A stretch of DNA of 64,000 nucleotides from JABDIP01 sp965237625 (GCA_965237625.1 CBDEGD010000046.1:62001-126000); one strand, 5' to 3'. Counted from the first letter of the stretch, positions 46,853 through 55,602 are shown. Program-made: numbers and translations. The notes: a model not told the origin generated them from the sequence alone.

Positions 46853-47591
46853 CGTTCGGCCCCGGGCGCAGGAACCGGATCACCATCTCGCCCGCATCCT
46901 CGGCACGCCGAGCCAGCCAGGCATCGTCGACGGGGCAGTTGAAGACAGCCCGAAGCGTGTGCGCATTGGAGACCGGGAAATAGCACAGCGACGCGATGGC
47001 GATGTACAGATCGACCGGATCGATCCCTGGGCGAAAGACCCTGTCCTTGGCGCCGCGGTCGAGGATCCTGCGCAATTCCTCGATCAGAGGCGACTGGATT
47101 TCGCTCGCATCGGTGATGCGCCGCACGGCTTCGCCGCCGCGCAGATTCTCCGTGTTCAGCATGGAGATGAACCACGGGTTCGCCCGAAAATGTTGCAGGG
47201 TGAAGGAGACAAGGGTGCGAATGGCCGTTTCGGGATCAAGGTTGCGGAGTTCCAACTCTCTCTCGGCGGCGCGAATCTGAACATAGGCCTCGCGCAACGC
47301 GGCTGCGTATAGGTCGTCCTTGTCCCCGAAATAGCTATAGATCAGTGGCTTGCTGACCCCGGCCCGCTCGGCAATGTGGTCGATGCGGGCGCCGGCATGC
47401 CCGAGCCTGGAAAACTCGACCAGCGCGGCGTCCAGGATGGCGCGCTTCGAACGTTCCGCATCCCGTTTCGCCGGCCGATCGCGCACCTCGTCCTGCGCCG
47501 ACGCCGGATCCGACGTCGCCGCAGTTTCCTCGCGAAGGCGGCGAGGATCGCCGACATTTCGTACCGGTCCCACCCGCCCTGCCCGGGTCAT
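46845..47591 (-). CDS. TetR-family transcriptional regulator
   Basis: 248 aa. HTH in residues ~50-95: RAILDAALVEFSRLGHAGARI, DHIAERAGVSKPLIYSYFGDKDDLY. The C-terminal domain has the TetR_C arrangement (FTLQHFRANPWFISMLNTEN). The 45-residue N-terminal extension before the HTH is rich in Arg/Asp and may be over-called. It is embedded in the operon it probably controls: its start overlaps the tctA stop (ATGA 47588-47591). A candidate operator lies before tctC at 50812-50829. Confidence 0.9.
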   Translation of the reverse strand: MTRAGRVGPVRNVGDPRRLREETAATSDPASAQDEVRDRPAKRDAERSKRAILDAALVEFSRLGHAGARIDHIAERAGVSKPLIYSYFGDKDDLYAAALREAYVQIRAAERELELRNLDPETAIRTLVSFTLQHFRANPWFISMLNTENLRGGEAVRRITDASEIQSPLIEELRRILDRGAKDRVFRPGIDPVDLYIAIASLCYFPVSNAHTLRAVFNCPVDDAWLARRAEDAGEMVIRFLRPGPNGA

Positions 47592-49135
47592 GGCTGACCT
47601 CGCGTCGGGCTGGACGGATCGGAATCCCTCGAAAACGGATTGAGGCGACTGAAGGCGCGGCGCACGGCAGGGATCGTCAGGGCGACGGAGATCGCGATGA
47701 CAATGGCGAAGGCGGCGGAAATCGGCCGCGTGAAGAACGGGCTGAGATCACCGTCGCTCAGCGTGAGTCCACGGCGCAGGCTCTTGTCCAGCAGGTCGCC
47801 GAGAATGATCCCGAGCACCAGGGGCGCCATCGGATAGTTCATCTGCCGCAGCACGAATCCGACCAGGCCGAAAACCACCATGACCCAAATGTCGAAGATG
47901 CGCTGGGTCAGCGCATAGGGCCCGATCACGCAGAGCGTAAAGACGATCGGCATCAGGATTTCGCGCGGCACTCTGAGGATGAGGACGAACAGCCTGGTCA
48001 GGGACAGGCCGAAGACCGCGATGGCAAGCGTCGCGTAGACCAGCATCGCGGCCACCGAATAGATGAATTCCGGCTGCTCGATCATGATCATCGGGCCCGG
48101 TCGGATTCCATGGATGAATAGCGCCGCGATCAGCACAGCGGCCGGCGCCGAGCCTGGAACGCCGAGCGTCAGCGCGGGAATGAGAGCGCCCGGCACGACG
48201 GCGCTGTTTCCGGTTTCCGCCGCCATCAGCCCTTCGGTCGAGCCCTTGCCGAACTCGGCCCGTTCGGGGCTCGTGCGGCGCGCAGCGGCATAGGAGGCCC
48301 ATGCGCCGATATCCTCGCCGACCCCGGGGATGATACCGATCAGGGTGCCGATGACCCCGGATCGTCCGATAGTCCGTTTGTATTTCCAGAGGTCCGACAA
48401 CCGCGGCAGGATGCGATCGTCCTCGTGGCGCGAATCCTCGAGGTTCGCCTTGCGGCGCCACATGGCGGTGAGCACCTCGGCAAAGCCGAAGGCGCCAACC
48501 ATTGCCGGAATAAGGCCGATCCCGCCATTGAGACCGGGAATCCCGAAATTGAAGCGGATATGGGCATGAATGCCATCGCTGCCGATCATCGCGACCATCA
48601 GGCCGAGAAGCCCGGCGATGTATCCCTTCAGCGGGTACCGTCCGCCGGTCAGCTTGCCGGATATGACGATCCCGAAGACCGCGAGCCAGAAGAATTCAAA
48701 TGAGCCGAACCGGAGCGCGGCCTCGGCCAGCGGCGGGGCCAGGAGCACCAGGAAGACGATGCCGACAAGGGTGCCCATCGTCGATCCCGCGGTCGCGAGC
48801 GCCATCGCATACCCGGCCCTGCCCTGTTGGGCGAGCGGAAACCCGTCGAGCGATGTCGCGGCGCTGGCCGGCGTGCCGGGAATGTTCAGCAGGATAGCGC
48901 TTCGCGAACCACCGTAGATCGCGCCCACATACATGCAGATCAGCACCAGGATTGCTGTGTCGCGCTCCAGCGAATAGGTCAGGGTCGTCATGAGCGCGAC
49001 ACCCATCGTCGCCGTCAGGCCAGGCAGACTGCCGACGAAGATCCCGAGCAGCGTCGCCCAGGCGACATGGAACATCATGTCGACAGAGGCGAATTGGGCC
49101 AGCGCGGCCCCAAGGGCTTCCAGGCCGCCGATCAT
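47588..49135 (-). CDS. tctA: Tripartite tricarboxylate transporter, large membrane subunit
   Basis: 515 aa from ATG 49135; the open frame continues upstream through tctB in another reading and is not real. Many membrane helices. TctA marks: GIFVGSLPGLTATMGVALMTTLTYSLE, GAIYGGSRSAILLNIPGTPASAATSLDGFPLAQQG, GIIPGVGEDIGAWASYAAA, and TGNSAVVPGALIPALTLGVPGSAPAAV. Works with TctB and the periplasmic TctC to import carboxylates with ions. It overlaps tctB by ATGA (49132-49135). Confidence 0.95.
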   Translation of the reverse strand: MIGGLEALGAALAQFASVDMMFHVAWATLLGIFVGSLPGLTATMGVALMTTLTYSLERDTAILVLICMYVGAIYGGSRSAILLNIPGTPASAATSLDGFPLAQQGRAGYAMALATAGSTMGTLVGIVFLVLLAPPLAEAALRFGSFEFFWLAVFGIVISGKLTGGRYPLKGYIAGLLGLMVAMIGSDGIHAHIRFNFGIPGLNGGIGLIPAMVGAFGFAEVLTAMWRRKANLEDSRHEDDRILPRLSDLWKYKRTIGRSGVIGTLIGIIPGVGEDIGAWASYAAARRTSPERAEFGKGSTEGLMAAETGNSAVVPGALIPALTLGVPGSAPAAVLIAALFIHGIRPGPMIMIEQPEFIYSVAAMLVYATLAIAVFGLSLTRLFVLILRVPREILMPIVFTLCVIGPYALTQRIFDIWVMVVFGLVGFVLRQMNYPMAPLVLGIILGDLLDKSLRRGLTLSDGDLSPFFTRPISAAFAIVIAISVALTIPAVRRAFSRLNPFSRDSDPSSPTRGQP

Positions 49136-49626
49136 GGCAACCGCACCAGGAATCCGTATCGGAACAGCAGGGATATCGACGCCGACGCGACAATTCCGGA
49201 CGCCACGGCCAAGGCCGACGCCTTCAACTTCTGCGCGCCGCCCGCCCCGCGCGGCCAGGAGAAATAAGCGATGAACACGGTGATGTAGAGTGCGGACGAA
49301 ACGAAGAATGACAAGCGCCCGACCAGAACGAGAGCGAAGACGGTGCTGAGCACCGCCGTCGCAAGCAGATTGGACCAGGACACGCCACCGTCCCCGGCCG
49401 CGGCCTCGGCGCCACGTGCGCGGCGTTCGGCGCTGATGAATAGCAAGGTCGCGCACAGCATGAGCGAGCCGCCAAGGACCATCGGAACCAGACCCGGCAT
49501 GCTCGCCGGATGGATCTGCCGGATCTCGAGGCGGTCCATGGTATAGCCGCCGATCAGCATGGCGGCGCCCAGAGCGAACAGCACTACCGACGTCAGACGA
49601 TCTGCAGCGGCCGAATCGAAGCGCAT
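49132..49626 (-). CDS. tctB: Tripartite tricarboxylate transporter, small membrane subunit
   Basis: 164 aa with four hydrophobic helices (SVVLFALGAAMLIGGY, LVPMVLGGSLMLCATLLFI, LLATAVLSTVFALVLV, LAVASGIVASASISLLF). FP-x-P-like central motif MPGLVPM is typical of TctB. Lies between tctC and tctA as in other TTT operons, coupled to tctA by a 4-bp overlap. Confidence 0.88.
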   Translation of the reverse strand: MRFDSAAADRLTSVVLFALGAAMLIGGYTMDRLEIRQIHPASMPGLVPMVLGGSLMLCATLLFISAERRARGAEAAAGDGGVSWSNLLATAVLSTVFALVLVGRLSFFVSSALYITVFIAYFSWPRGAGGAQKLKASALAVASGIVASASISLLFRYGFLVRLP

Positions 49627-49775
49627 GGTATGGCGGCCCCACGTCCCTCGGGCTTATTGGGTGAGCGCCCGTCGGCCCGCCCTTGGACGGTGGGGCGGCG
49701 CCCTCCGATCAATGGCGACCGGCGAAGGGAACCGTGTGATCCGAAGACCCGGTCACGCGGCTCCCCGGCTCGCCG

Positions 49776-50792
49776 TTATTCCGAGGGGCACTCAATGCCG
49801 ATCTCCGACGGATCGAGAACCGCCTCGCCTCGGGTCACGCGCGCGCAGGCCTCGGCGATCACCACCGGCATCGCCAATTCGCGTGCCCGCTCACCGTAGC
49901 TCGGCGCGAAGACCGCGCCGCGTGCGGTGGCGTAGTCCCTAAGCTCGTCCGAGTTCATGATCCGGTCCTTCCAGATCTGGTCGACGGTGTCGTAAACCTC
50001 CTGCGGCGCACCGGCAGGAATGAACACGCCGAAATAGTCGGCGGATACCGGCATTTCCGGCAGCCAATTGGTGATCGGCGGGATCGGGTCGATGCCCTCG
50101 ACCACGAGCGGTTGGTCGGCGAGCACCGCAAGGCCCCGCAGGCGTCCGGCCCGGATCATCTCGGTCTGTTCGACGGCGAGCTGTGTCGTGGCAATGACCT
50201 CGCCGCCGGCGGCCGCGATGACCGCCGGGTTTCCGCCATCATAGGCGATCATGCGGGCATTGAATTCTCCGCCCACGGCTTCCCGGATCGCCGCCAGCGC
50301 CATGCCGCCGGACGAATTGACGCCGGCGGTCCCGACCGTGACGTCGCCGCCCTTCATCGCGTCGAGAAGCGCTCCGAAATCCTGATAGGGCGCGTCGGCG
50401 TTCACGCTCACGACCGGCACGTTGGCGACGTGCAGATAGACCACATAGTCGTCGATCGAAGTGTCCTCGATCAGGCCGACGACAGAATAGGTCGCGTTGT
50501 TGGCGATCGCGTTCGCGGTCCAGGTATAGCCGTCGCGTGGCGCATCGAGCGCAGCCTTGGTGCCGATCGAGCCGGACGCGCCAGGCTGATTCACGACAAC
50601 GATCTCTGTGCCCAACGCCTCCTCGAGAAGCGGCGCGACCACACGGGTCACCTGATCGGTCGACCCGCCCGCCGACCAGGGAACGATGATGTTGATGGGA
50701 CGGTCCGGTTTCCATTCGGCCAGGGCCGACGCACCGGGAGCCAGCATAGTGACCGTCGAAATGGCTGCAACAGCGAGCTTGGCGAGCTTCAT
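49776..50792 (-). CDS. tctC: Tripartite tricarboxylate transporter, substrate-binding protein
   Basis: 338 aa, Bug/TctC family. Signal peptide (LAVAAISTVTMLAPGASALA), then PINIIVPWSAGGSTDQVTRV, VVNQPGASGSIGTKAALDAPRDGYT, and GVFIPAGAPQEV, all standard. Binds the imported carboxylate or sugar-acid. First gene of the operon; preceded by GGGAGGAAAC and a palindromic operator candidate. Confidence 0.93.
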   Translation of the reverse strand: MKLAKLAVAAISTVTMLAPGASALAEWKPDRPINIIVPWSAGGSTDQVTRVVAPLLEEALGTEIVVVNQPGASGSIGTKAALDAPRDGYTWTANAIANNATYSVVGLIEDTSIDDYVVYLHVANVPVVSVNADAPYQDFGALLDAMKGGDVTVGTAGVNSSGGMALAAIREAVGGEFNARMIAYDGGNPAVIAAAGGEVIATTQLAVEQTEMIRAGRLRGLAVLADQPLVVEGIDPIPPITNWLPEMPVSADYFGVFIPAGAPQEVYDTVDQIWKDRIMNSDELRDYATARGAVFAPSYGERARELAMPVVIAEACARVTRGEAVLDPSEIGIECPSE

Positions 50793-50811
50793 TTTGTTTC
50801 CTCCCTTGTTA

Positions 50812-50829
50812 TTACTGACCAGTAGGTAA
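50812..50829 (-). promoter_or_regulatory. Candidate TetR operator before tctC
   Basis: On the minus strand, TTACCTACTGGTCAGTAA is a near-palindrome (TACTGG/TCAGTA centre with TTA/TAA edges) located 20-37 bp before the tctC ATG. Size and symmetry suit a TetR dimer, and the operon contains its own tetR. Confidence 0.55.
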
Positions 50830-51354
50830 CATAGGGATTTTTGTCAAGCCGGTTCGTGGTGCCGGCAGAAATCGGCTTCGAGGCAGCCAATTCTCCGCTC
50901 GGGTACCATTGAGTCATGCCGCCGAAGCGTGCCGGCGGATGTCGCGGTGGTGGTATCGCGGCGGGGTGACCGAACGACTGCGAGCGTTCGGCTCATCGAC
51001 AGTTTCCGAGCCTGAGCGCTATCAGCGAGAACTGGACGAAATGGCGTTGTTCTCGGCTCGGTTACTTCGAGAGGTTATCCACCATGATTAGTGGATATAG
51101 GGTTGACCATGCGCCCACCCGGCCAATCAGAGCGACATTTCGCGAAGCTTCGCGGACCGAGATTTGAAGAGTTCCCGGCTGGCGCGGCAGCAATAAGCTG
51201 AAAGTCCGCCTCGGAGTTCGAAATCTCGCGGCACTTCCGATTCTGGCTAAATGCGGCGGTGCTGATCGGCGATTGACCACATCCGCTCTATCGCGAACAT
51301 CCGGCGTGGGAGTTAGCCTGGCGCATCGAGCGCATCACGTCATAGTCTGGAACA
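50830..51354. other. Gene-poor spacer
   Basis: A 525-bp stretch between the TTT operon and a hypothetical gene. One frame (50909-51091, plus) codes 60 residues but lacks a good ribosome site and family match. I see no RNA gene, IS end or strong hairpin. It may be the relic of former genes. Confidence 0.3.
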
Positions 51355-51624
51355 CTACCTCGCGTCGGCGGCCTGCCCCTGCTCGTAGGCGATGCGCTGG
51401 CGGATGGCGGCGATGGCCTGTTGGCGAATCTTGACGATGTAGGTGCCCATGATGACCTCCTGCTCGTCGAAGGTGCCGATGTCGTGGCCGCTGATACTCG
51501 CGATCAGGGTGGTGGCGATGGCGTCGAGGGTGTCGAGCCAGGCCAGATAGTCGGCGACGCGGCGTTTAGCCGGGCTTTCAAACGCATGTTCGGCGAGAAC
51601 CCGAGCGCCGTCAGGCGAGTCCAA
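51355..51624 (-). CDS. Hypothetical 89-aa protein
   Basis: MDSPDGARVLAEHAFESP start, then a helix-forming body (RVADYLAWLDTLDAIATTLIASI, IVKIRQQAIAAIRQRIAYEQG). No known family, no signal or membrane helix. Codon use is ordinary for this genome. It could be a small helical protein of mobile-DNA origin. The evidence is only the open frame and its plausible amphipathic helices. Confidence 0.35.
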   Translation of the reverse strand: MDSPDGARVLAEHAFESPAKRRVADYLAWLDTLDAIATTLIASISGHDIGTFDEQEVIMGTYIVKIRQQAIAAIRQRIAYEQGQAADAR

Positions 51625-51679
51625 TCCCGCTGACGGTCGTCTCCGCCGACAGGGTCTTTGCGAAGGCTGGAATCAAAAA

Positions 51680-51701
51680 CGGCCGGGTCTTCACCCGGCC
51701 G
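51680..51701 (-). terminator. Intrinsic terminator, minus strand
   Basis: CGGCCGGGT pairs with ACCCGGCCG around CTTC. Read on the minus strand the stem is followed by GTTTTTGATTCC, a proper U tract. It is placed 24 bp past the stop of the 51725-51928 minus-strand ORF, which supports that ORF being transcribed. Confidence 0.8.
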
Positions 51702-51724
51702 CGGATACTGCCGATACGGCGCAA

Positions 51725-51928
51725 TCAGGTCCGTTTTTTCGACGGAACCTCATCATCGCAGCGATAGCACATGCCCTTCTCGGTCGCGAGGAAGGCATCG
51801 TCAAGATGCGACGCGCGCACCTCATGGATTACCTGGCTGACACGCCGGGCGATGTTTTGCGACCGTGAAACAATCGCCGCCGTCAGGCGGGAGTTTCCAG
51901 CTTCTGTTTTTCTCACCTGCGCTCGCAT
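51725..51928 (-). CDS. Hypothetical 67-aa protein
   Basis: Starts MRAQVRKTEAGNSRL, contains SQNIARRVSQVIHEVRASHLDDAFLATEKGMCYRC. Basic N-half, a helix, and a C-terminal CYRC pair which could bind a metal. No family recognised. The intrinsic terminator just after it on the same strand is the main support. Confidence 0.45.
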   Translation of the reverse strand: MRAQVRKTEAGNSRLTAAIVSRSQNIARRVSQVIHEVRASHLDDAFLATEKGMCYRCDDEVPSKKRT

Positions 51929-52434
51929 TTTTTGCGGAGCCTCCGATTTAGACCTTCACCCCAACCGTTTCCGGCCTGGAACGTCCGTCCGGCCCATAAT
52001 TTGTGCCGGTTGTGGTCCGTTCTCTGAGACGTATTAAGCCACGGGAATTTTAAGGATCAGTTAAGGTGCAAGTTCATCTTCGAATAAAAATAAGTATAGT
52101 TGATGGCGGATTAACCAATTAACCATGCAAAGGATCGTTGAAATTTTGTTTCGCCAATATTCACTGAGTTCGTCGGTGTGACTGTGTCTTGTAGGAAACT
52201 CGGTTATCGACCGTCCCTTCAGCAATAGAGTTTCTACGACGTGCAGTATATTAAATAAAATAGATTGTAGATTTTATCGAAATGCGGTTGTTAACAGTAT
52301 TTAGTTAGCGAAAAGAAACATTAAATAACTTTCTGTAGAGTTTTCGCCAAATCGTATTTTGATTTATCTTTACAGCGTTATTAACGAACCATATATTGGT
52401 TTCGAGAGTCTTCACTATAAGAGGGGCGGGTATT
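51929..52434. other. AT-rich stretch without genes
   Basis: From ~52030 to ~52430 the A/T share is far above the rest of the window (for example AATAAAATAGATTGTAGATTTTATCG). No ORF of note, tRNA or IS end. It separates the 67-aa minus gene from a small plus-strand gene. It could be a promoter/regulatory area, foreign DNA or a binding zone for a silencing protein. Confidence 0.4.
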
Positions 52435-52614
52435 ATGCGCAGTTTGCCGATGGGTTCCCTCGCCGTCGTTTACGTTTCCGGATTGTGTGTAACGTTCATG
52501 TCGTCGGCGCCCGATGCGTTCGATCGCTGCTATTACATGAGCTATTGCACATCTCTGATGATGGAGAACGTGGCTTGGTCTTTGGTTTGGCCAGCGTACT
52601 GGCTGATGTCTTGA
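52435..52614 (+). CDS. Small exported or membrane protein, 59 aa
   Basis: GAGGGGCGGG at 52421-52430 precedes ATG 52435. The N-terminal segment (SLPMGSLAVVYVSGLCVTFM) is hydrophobic. The rest is cysteine/aromatic-rich: CYYMSYCTSLM, then NVAWSLVWPAYWLM at the end. A good ribosome site and the hydrophobic start favour a real gene. No family recognised. A GC-rich hairpin (GACGGCCC/GGGCCGTC, 52625-52652) follows. Confidence 0.5.
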   Translation: MRSLPMGSLAVVYVSGLCVTFMSSAPDAFDRCYYMSYCTSLMMENVAWSLVWPAYWLMS

Positions 52615-52892
52615 TCTGAATGCCGACGGCCCTTTAGCCAAGGGGGGCCGTCAATCCCGCCCCAAGGCGGGGCGCCCGCCCGATCCGCCAATTCGTCGGG
52701 CGGGCGCGGCCGCGCTCGCGCCCGCGAATAAAGTGCAGCCGCTTCCATCGGCGGTGCACACCGCGACACCCTCACTGCCACGATCTCTACAACCGAAGGT
52801 GAGCGCCGCGCTCACGGCCAGTTTTGCGCGGACAACGGGCCCGCGATCCGGTAAATAACCTCTCCGTCAGCCGATTGCCGACAGGAGTTGGG

Positions 52893-53210
52893 ATGAGTCA
52901 CATTGTCGTTGTTGACCACGAGGGTCAGGAACACCGTATTACCGGCCGTCCGGGCTGGAAGATCATGGAAATGATCCGTGATGCCGGCCTGTCGATCCGG
53001 GCTGAGTGTGGCGGGTGCTGCGCGTGCGCGACCTGCCATGTTTATGTCCACCCGGAGTGGCTGGGCCGCCTGGCACCCCGAGACGAGGACGAAGAGGACA
53101 CCTTGGACCTGGCGGCCGCGGTCGAGGGCAATTCACGCCTTTCGTGCCAGATCGAGTACACTGATGCCCTGTCGGGGCTGACGGTCACGCTGTCCGAGGA
53201 CACCCGGTAG
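52893..53210 (+). CDS. 2Fe-2S ferredoxin, adrenodoxin type
   Basis: 105 aa from ATG 52893 (ACAGGAG upstream). Cluster cysteines: C-x5-C-x2-C in ECGGCCACATCHVYV plus the distal Cys in RLSCQIEY. WLGRLAPRDEDEEDTLDLA is typical of vertebrate-type/Isc-type [2Fe-2S] ferredoxins. An extra Cys within CGGCCAC is not one of the four ligands. Probably supplies electrons to oxygenases, P450s or Fe-S assembly. Stands alone. Confidence 0.92.
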   Translation: MSHIVVVDHEGQEHRITGRPGWKIMEMIRDAGLSIRAECGGCCACATCHVYVHPEWLGRLAPRDEDEEDTLDLAAAVEGNSRLSCQIEYTDALSGLTVTLSEDTR

Positions 53211-53290
53211 GACAATTGGCTACCGACATCGCTGCCAGGGCGACCGAAACCAGAGACATTGCGGTTGCCGGATAGTAGGGGAGGGAACAC

Positions 53291-53593
53291 ATGGCGCGCC
53301 TGCAATGTCGACCGACTTTGGCCCTCGCCGCCGCGACCATAACGGTCGCAATGCTGCTGACAAGTAGCGGATGGGCCGGCGAATCCGAACCGCCGCAGGA
53401 TCGTGCTCATCCGGAATTGGATCGGATGATAGAGGACGTTTTAGGCCGGTTCTTGGACCGTATGCAGGGCGCGCTGGAAGAGTTGCCCCGCTACGCGCTG
53501 CCGGAACTGACCGAAGAGGGCGACATTATCATCCGCCGCCTGCCGCGCGGTCCGCGAGAATCGGACAATCCGGATGAAATGGTTGATCTGTAG
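53291..53593 (+). CDS. Small periplasmic protein of a conserved alphaproteobacterial type
   Basis: 100 aa with a signal peptide (LALAAATITVAMLLTSSGWAG). The mature part is acidic-helical (ELDRMIEDVLGRFLDRMQGALEEL) and ends with EGDIIIRRLPRG. Similar short proteins with GDIIIRR ends are widespread in alphaproteobacteria and are often misnamed as ATPases; no ATPase motif is present here. Function unknown. Converges with the NfeD-like gene. Confidence 0.6.
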   Translation: MARLQCRPTLALAAATITVAMLLTSSGWAGESEPPQDRAHPELDRMIEDVLGRFLDRMQGALEELPRYALPELTEEGDIIIRRLPRGPRESDNPDEMVDL

Positions 53594-53618
53594 CGCCTGC
53601 GTCGGCCGGCTTTGACGG

Positions 53619-54065
53619 TTATTCGGGGCGTGCGACCATCAGCAATTCGCCGTCGACACCGACGATTTTGACAGTGGCGCCGGCGGGGAAGTCCTCCGTG
53701 CTGCGCACGCGCCAGGGATCGTTCTTGATCGTGACCATGCCGAATCCGCCCCGGATGGCCTTGGACACCGTCGCCCGCTTGCCGACGTGCTTGCCCTTGT
53801 TGCTGCCCTGGACGTCATAGCTTCCGCGGTTCGGGATGAAATCGCCCGATATGTATTTCAGCCGGATCAGATTGCCGACGGCAAAAACGAGAAAGCCGGC
53901 GCCCAAATAGGGCCAGGAGGCATCCGGTTCGACGATGGCCGCCCCAGCGAAGATCATGAATCCGATGACGATCCACAGGACCGCACCTCCAGGCAGCCGG
54001 GGGCCCGCGAACGCTAGAAAAAGGGCTGCTGCCCAGGCACCCATGGTGATCATGTCAGGCTCCAA
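53619..54065 (-). CDS. NfeD-like membrane protein (distal copy)
   Basis: 148 aa. Two or three hydrophobic helices (ITMGAWAAALFLAFAGP, AVLWIVIGFMIFAGAAI, YLGAGFLVFAVGNLIRL), then a small beta-barrel OB-type domain (KHVGKRATVSKAIRGGFGMV, FPAGATVKIVGVDGELLMV) as in NfeD C-termini. NfeD proteins accompany SPFH proteins in membrane microdomains. It is 76 bp after the first NfeD gene on the same strand. ATG 54053 is an alternative start. Confidence 0.72.
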   Translation of the reverse strand: MEPDMITMGAWAAALFLAFAGPRLPGGAVLWIVIGFMIFAGAAIVEPDASWPYLGAGFLVFAVGNLIRLKYISGDFIPNRGSYDVQGSNKGKHVGKRATVSKAIRGGFGMVTIKNDPWRVRSTEDFPAGATVKIVGVDGELLMVARPE

Positions 54066-54141
54066 TGTTCATGCACGTGGATTCGGCCCCTCAGAAGACA
54101 CGAATTACGCGAACAATTGGCTAGTCTTGCTTAAATTTCGA

Positions 54142-54588
54142 TTAAGCCTCTCTCTCGACTTTTAGAACGATTCCCTCGACTCCAACCACCTTGACCTTCG
54201 TTCCAGCCGGCAAATCGTCGCCTTCCACCGACCAGGCGCCATCGCCGATCGTGGCGCGACCGCGGCCATTCTCGATCGGATCGGTCAAGGTGACGATCCG
54301 GCCGACATATTGCTCGCCTCGGCGATTCAGTGTCGGCTGGTCGGATTCCACCGGCCGCTTTTTCAGGTAGACACGGGCGAACAGCACCGCGCCGACCGAA
54401 AGCACGGCGAAGATCATGACCTGATAGGGCCAGGTCATGCCTGGAAAAATCAAGGCCACGATCCCGACCACGCCGGCGGCGAAGCCAAGCCACAGGAAGA
54501 AGACCCCGGGCAGCAGGATCTCGATGACCATGAAGGCCGCGGCGGCGACCCACCAGTACCAGAATTCGATGGTGAGGTTCTCGATCAT
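54142..54588 (-). CDS. NfeD family membrane protein
   Basis: 148 aa. ATG 54588 overlaps the stop of the SPFH gene by 4 bp (ATGA 54585-54588); ATG 54597 is also in frame. Three hydrophobic helices (WYWWVAAAAFMVIEILLPG, FFLWLGFAAGVVGIVALIF, PYQVMIFAVLSVGAVLFAR) precede an OB-fold (RGEQYVGRIVTLTDPIENGRGRATIGDGAWSV, GTKVKVVGVEGIVLKVE). The SPFH-NfeD pair is the usual arrangement for the short (NfeD1b) type without a protease domain. Confidence 0.9.
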   Translation of the reverse strand: MIENLTIEFWYWWVAAAAFMVIEILLPGVFFLWLGFAAGVVGIVALIFPGMTWPYQVMIFAVLSVGAVLFARVYLKKRPVESDQPTLNRRGEQYVGRIVTLTDPIENGRGRATIGDGAWSVEGDDLPAGTKVKVVGVEGIVLKVEREA

Positions 54589-55602
54589 GACTGCCACGGG
54601 CCGCCTTGTTGTGTCGTCTCCGGCGCCGGTTTGCCGCGGCCCTTCGGCGGTGCCGTGCCGCCATTGGGCGCGGACGGTCCGCCGGTGCCGAAGGAGTCCC
54701 GCGCGATCTCCGCGATGCCGCCCAGGGCGCCGATGATGCCGGTCGCCTCCATCGGCAGGAACAGCACCTTCTGGTTCTCCGCGGCGCCGATCACCTGCAA
54801 GGCTTCCAGGTATTTCTGGGCCACGAAATAGTTGATCGCCTTGCTGTCGCCGCCGGCGATCGCCGCGGAGACGTCCTTAGTCGCCTTGGCCTCCGCCTCG
54901 GCCTCGCGTTCACGCGCCTCGGCATCGCGGAACGCCGCCTCGCGACGGCCCTCGGCCTGCAGGATCGCCGCCTGCTTCAGACCCTCGGCGCGCAGGATTT
55001 CCGCCTGCCTGTCGCCTTCGGCCTCCAGGATGGTGGCGCGGCGTTCCCGCTCGGCCTTCATCTGCCGGCCCATGGACTCGACCAGATCGCGCGGCGGGGT
55101 GATGTCGCGGATCTCAATGCGGGTGACCTTGACCCCCCAGGAATTGGTCGCCTCGTCGACCACGATCAGCAGCTTGGCATTGATCGATTCACGATTGGAC
55201 AGCAACTCGTCCAGATCCATCGAGCCCATGACGCTACGAATATTGGTCAGGGTCAGGTTCAGGGTCGCCCCGCTCCATGTGGTTCACCTCATAGGCGGCC
55301 TTGGCGGCGTCCATCACCTGGAAGAAGACGATGCCATCAACGGTCACCATGGCGTTGTCCTTGGTGATCACCTCCTGGCTGGGCACGTCCAGCACCGTCT
55401 CCATCATGTTCATCTTGGTGCCGACGCTGTCGAAGATCGGATTGATGAAGCGCAGGCCCGGCGACAGGGTTCGGATGTAGCGGCCGAAACGCTCGACCGT
55501 CCATTCGCGTCCTTGGGGCACGGTCTTGACCGCCCTAAATGCAAGAATCATCGCGAGAACAAGAACCGCGACGACCAAGATCTCAAAGCCGCTGATTGGC
55601 AC
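54585..55602 (-). pseudogene. SPFH/paraslipin gene with a single-base frameshift
   Basis: GTG 55602 (AAAGGAGC upstream) begins a stomatin-like membrane anchor (FEILVVAVLVLAMILAF) and SPFH domain up to AKAAYEVNHMER, then the frame is lost and ends at a TAG after DPDQYS. Reading one base later restores ATLNLTLTNIRSVMGSMDLDELLS and the whole C-terminal half (RATILEAEGDRQAEILRAEG, KATKDVSAAIAGG). The change is an extra G in a G run (CCCC on the plus strand, 55268-55271). Joined, the protein has about 338 aa, the family length. Real mutation or sequencing error cannot be told from here. Confidence 0.88.

Noticed and set aside
47588..49642. A 684-residue fused TctB-TctA product
   Set aside because: The upstream part is tctB read in the wrong frame. 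tctA starts at ATG 49135 overlapping the tctB stop.
50909..51091. 60-codon ORF in the spacer after the TTT operon
   Set aside because: Weak start region and unremarkable composition. I could not support it as a gene.
41782..52614. Genomic island integrated in tRNA-Leu by an integrase
   Set aside because: I find no tyrosine integrase and no repeated tRNA 3' end downstream. The accessory character is clear, but not this mechanism.
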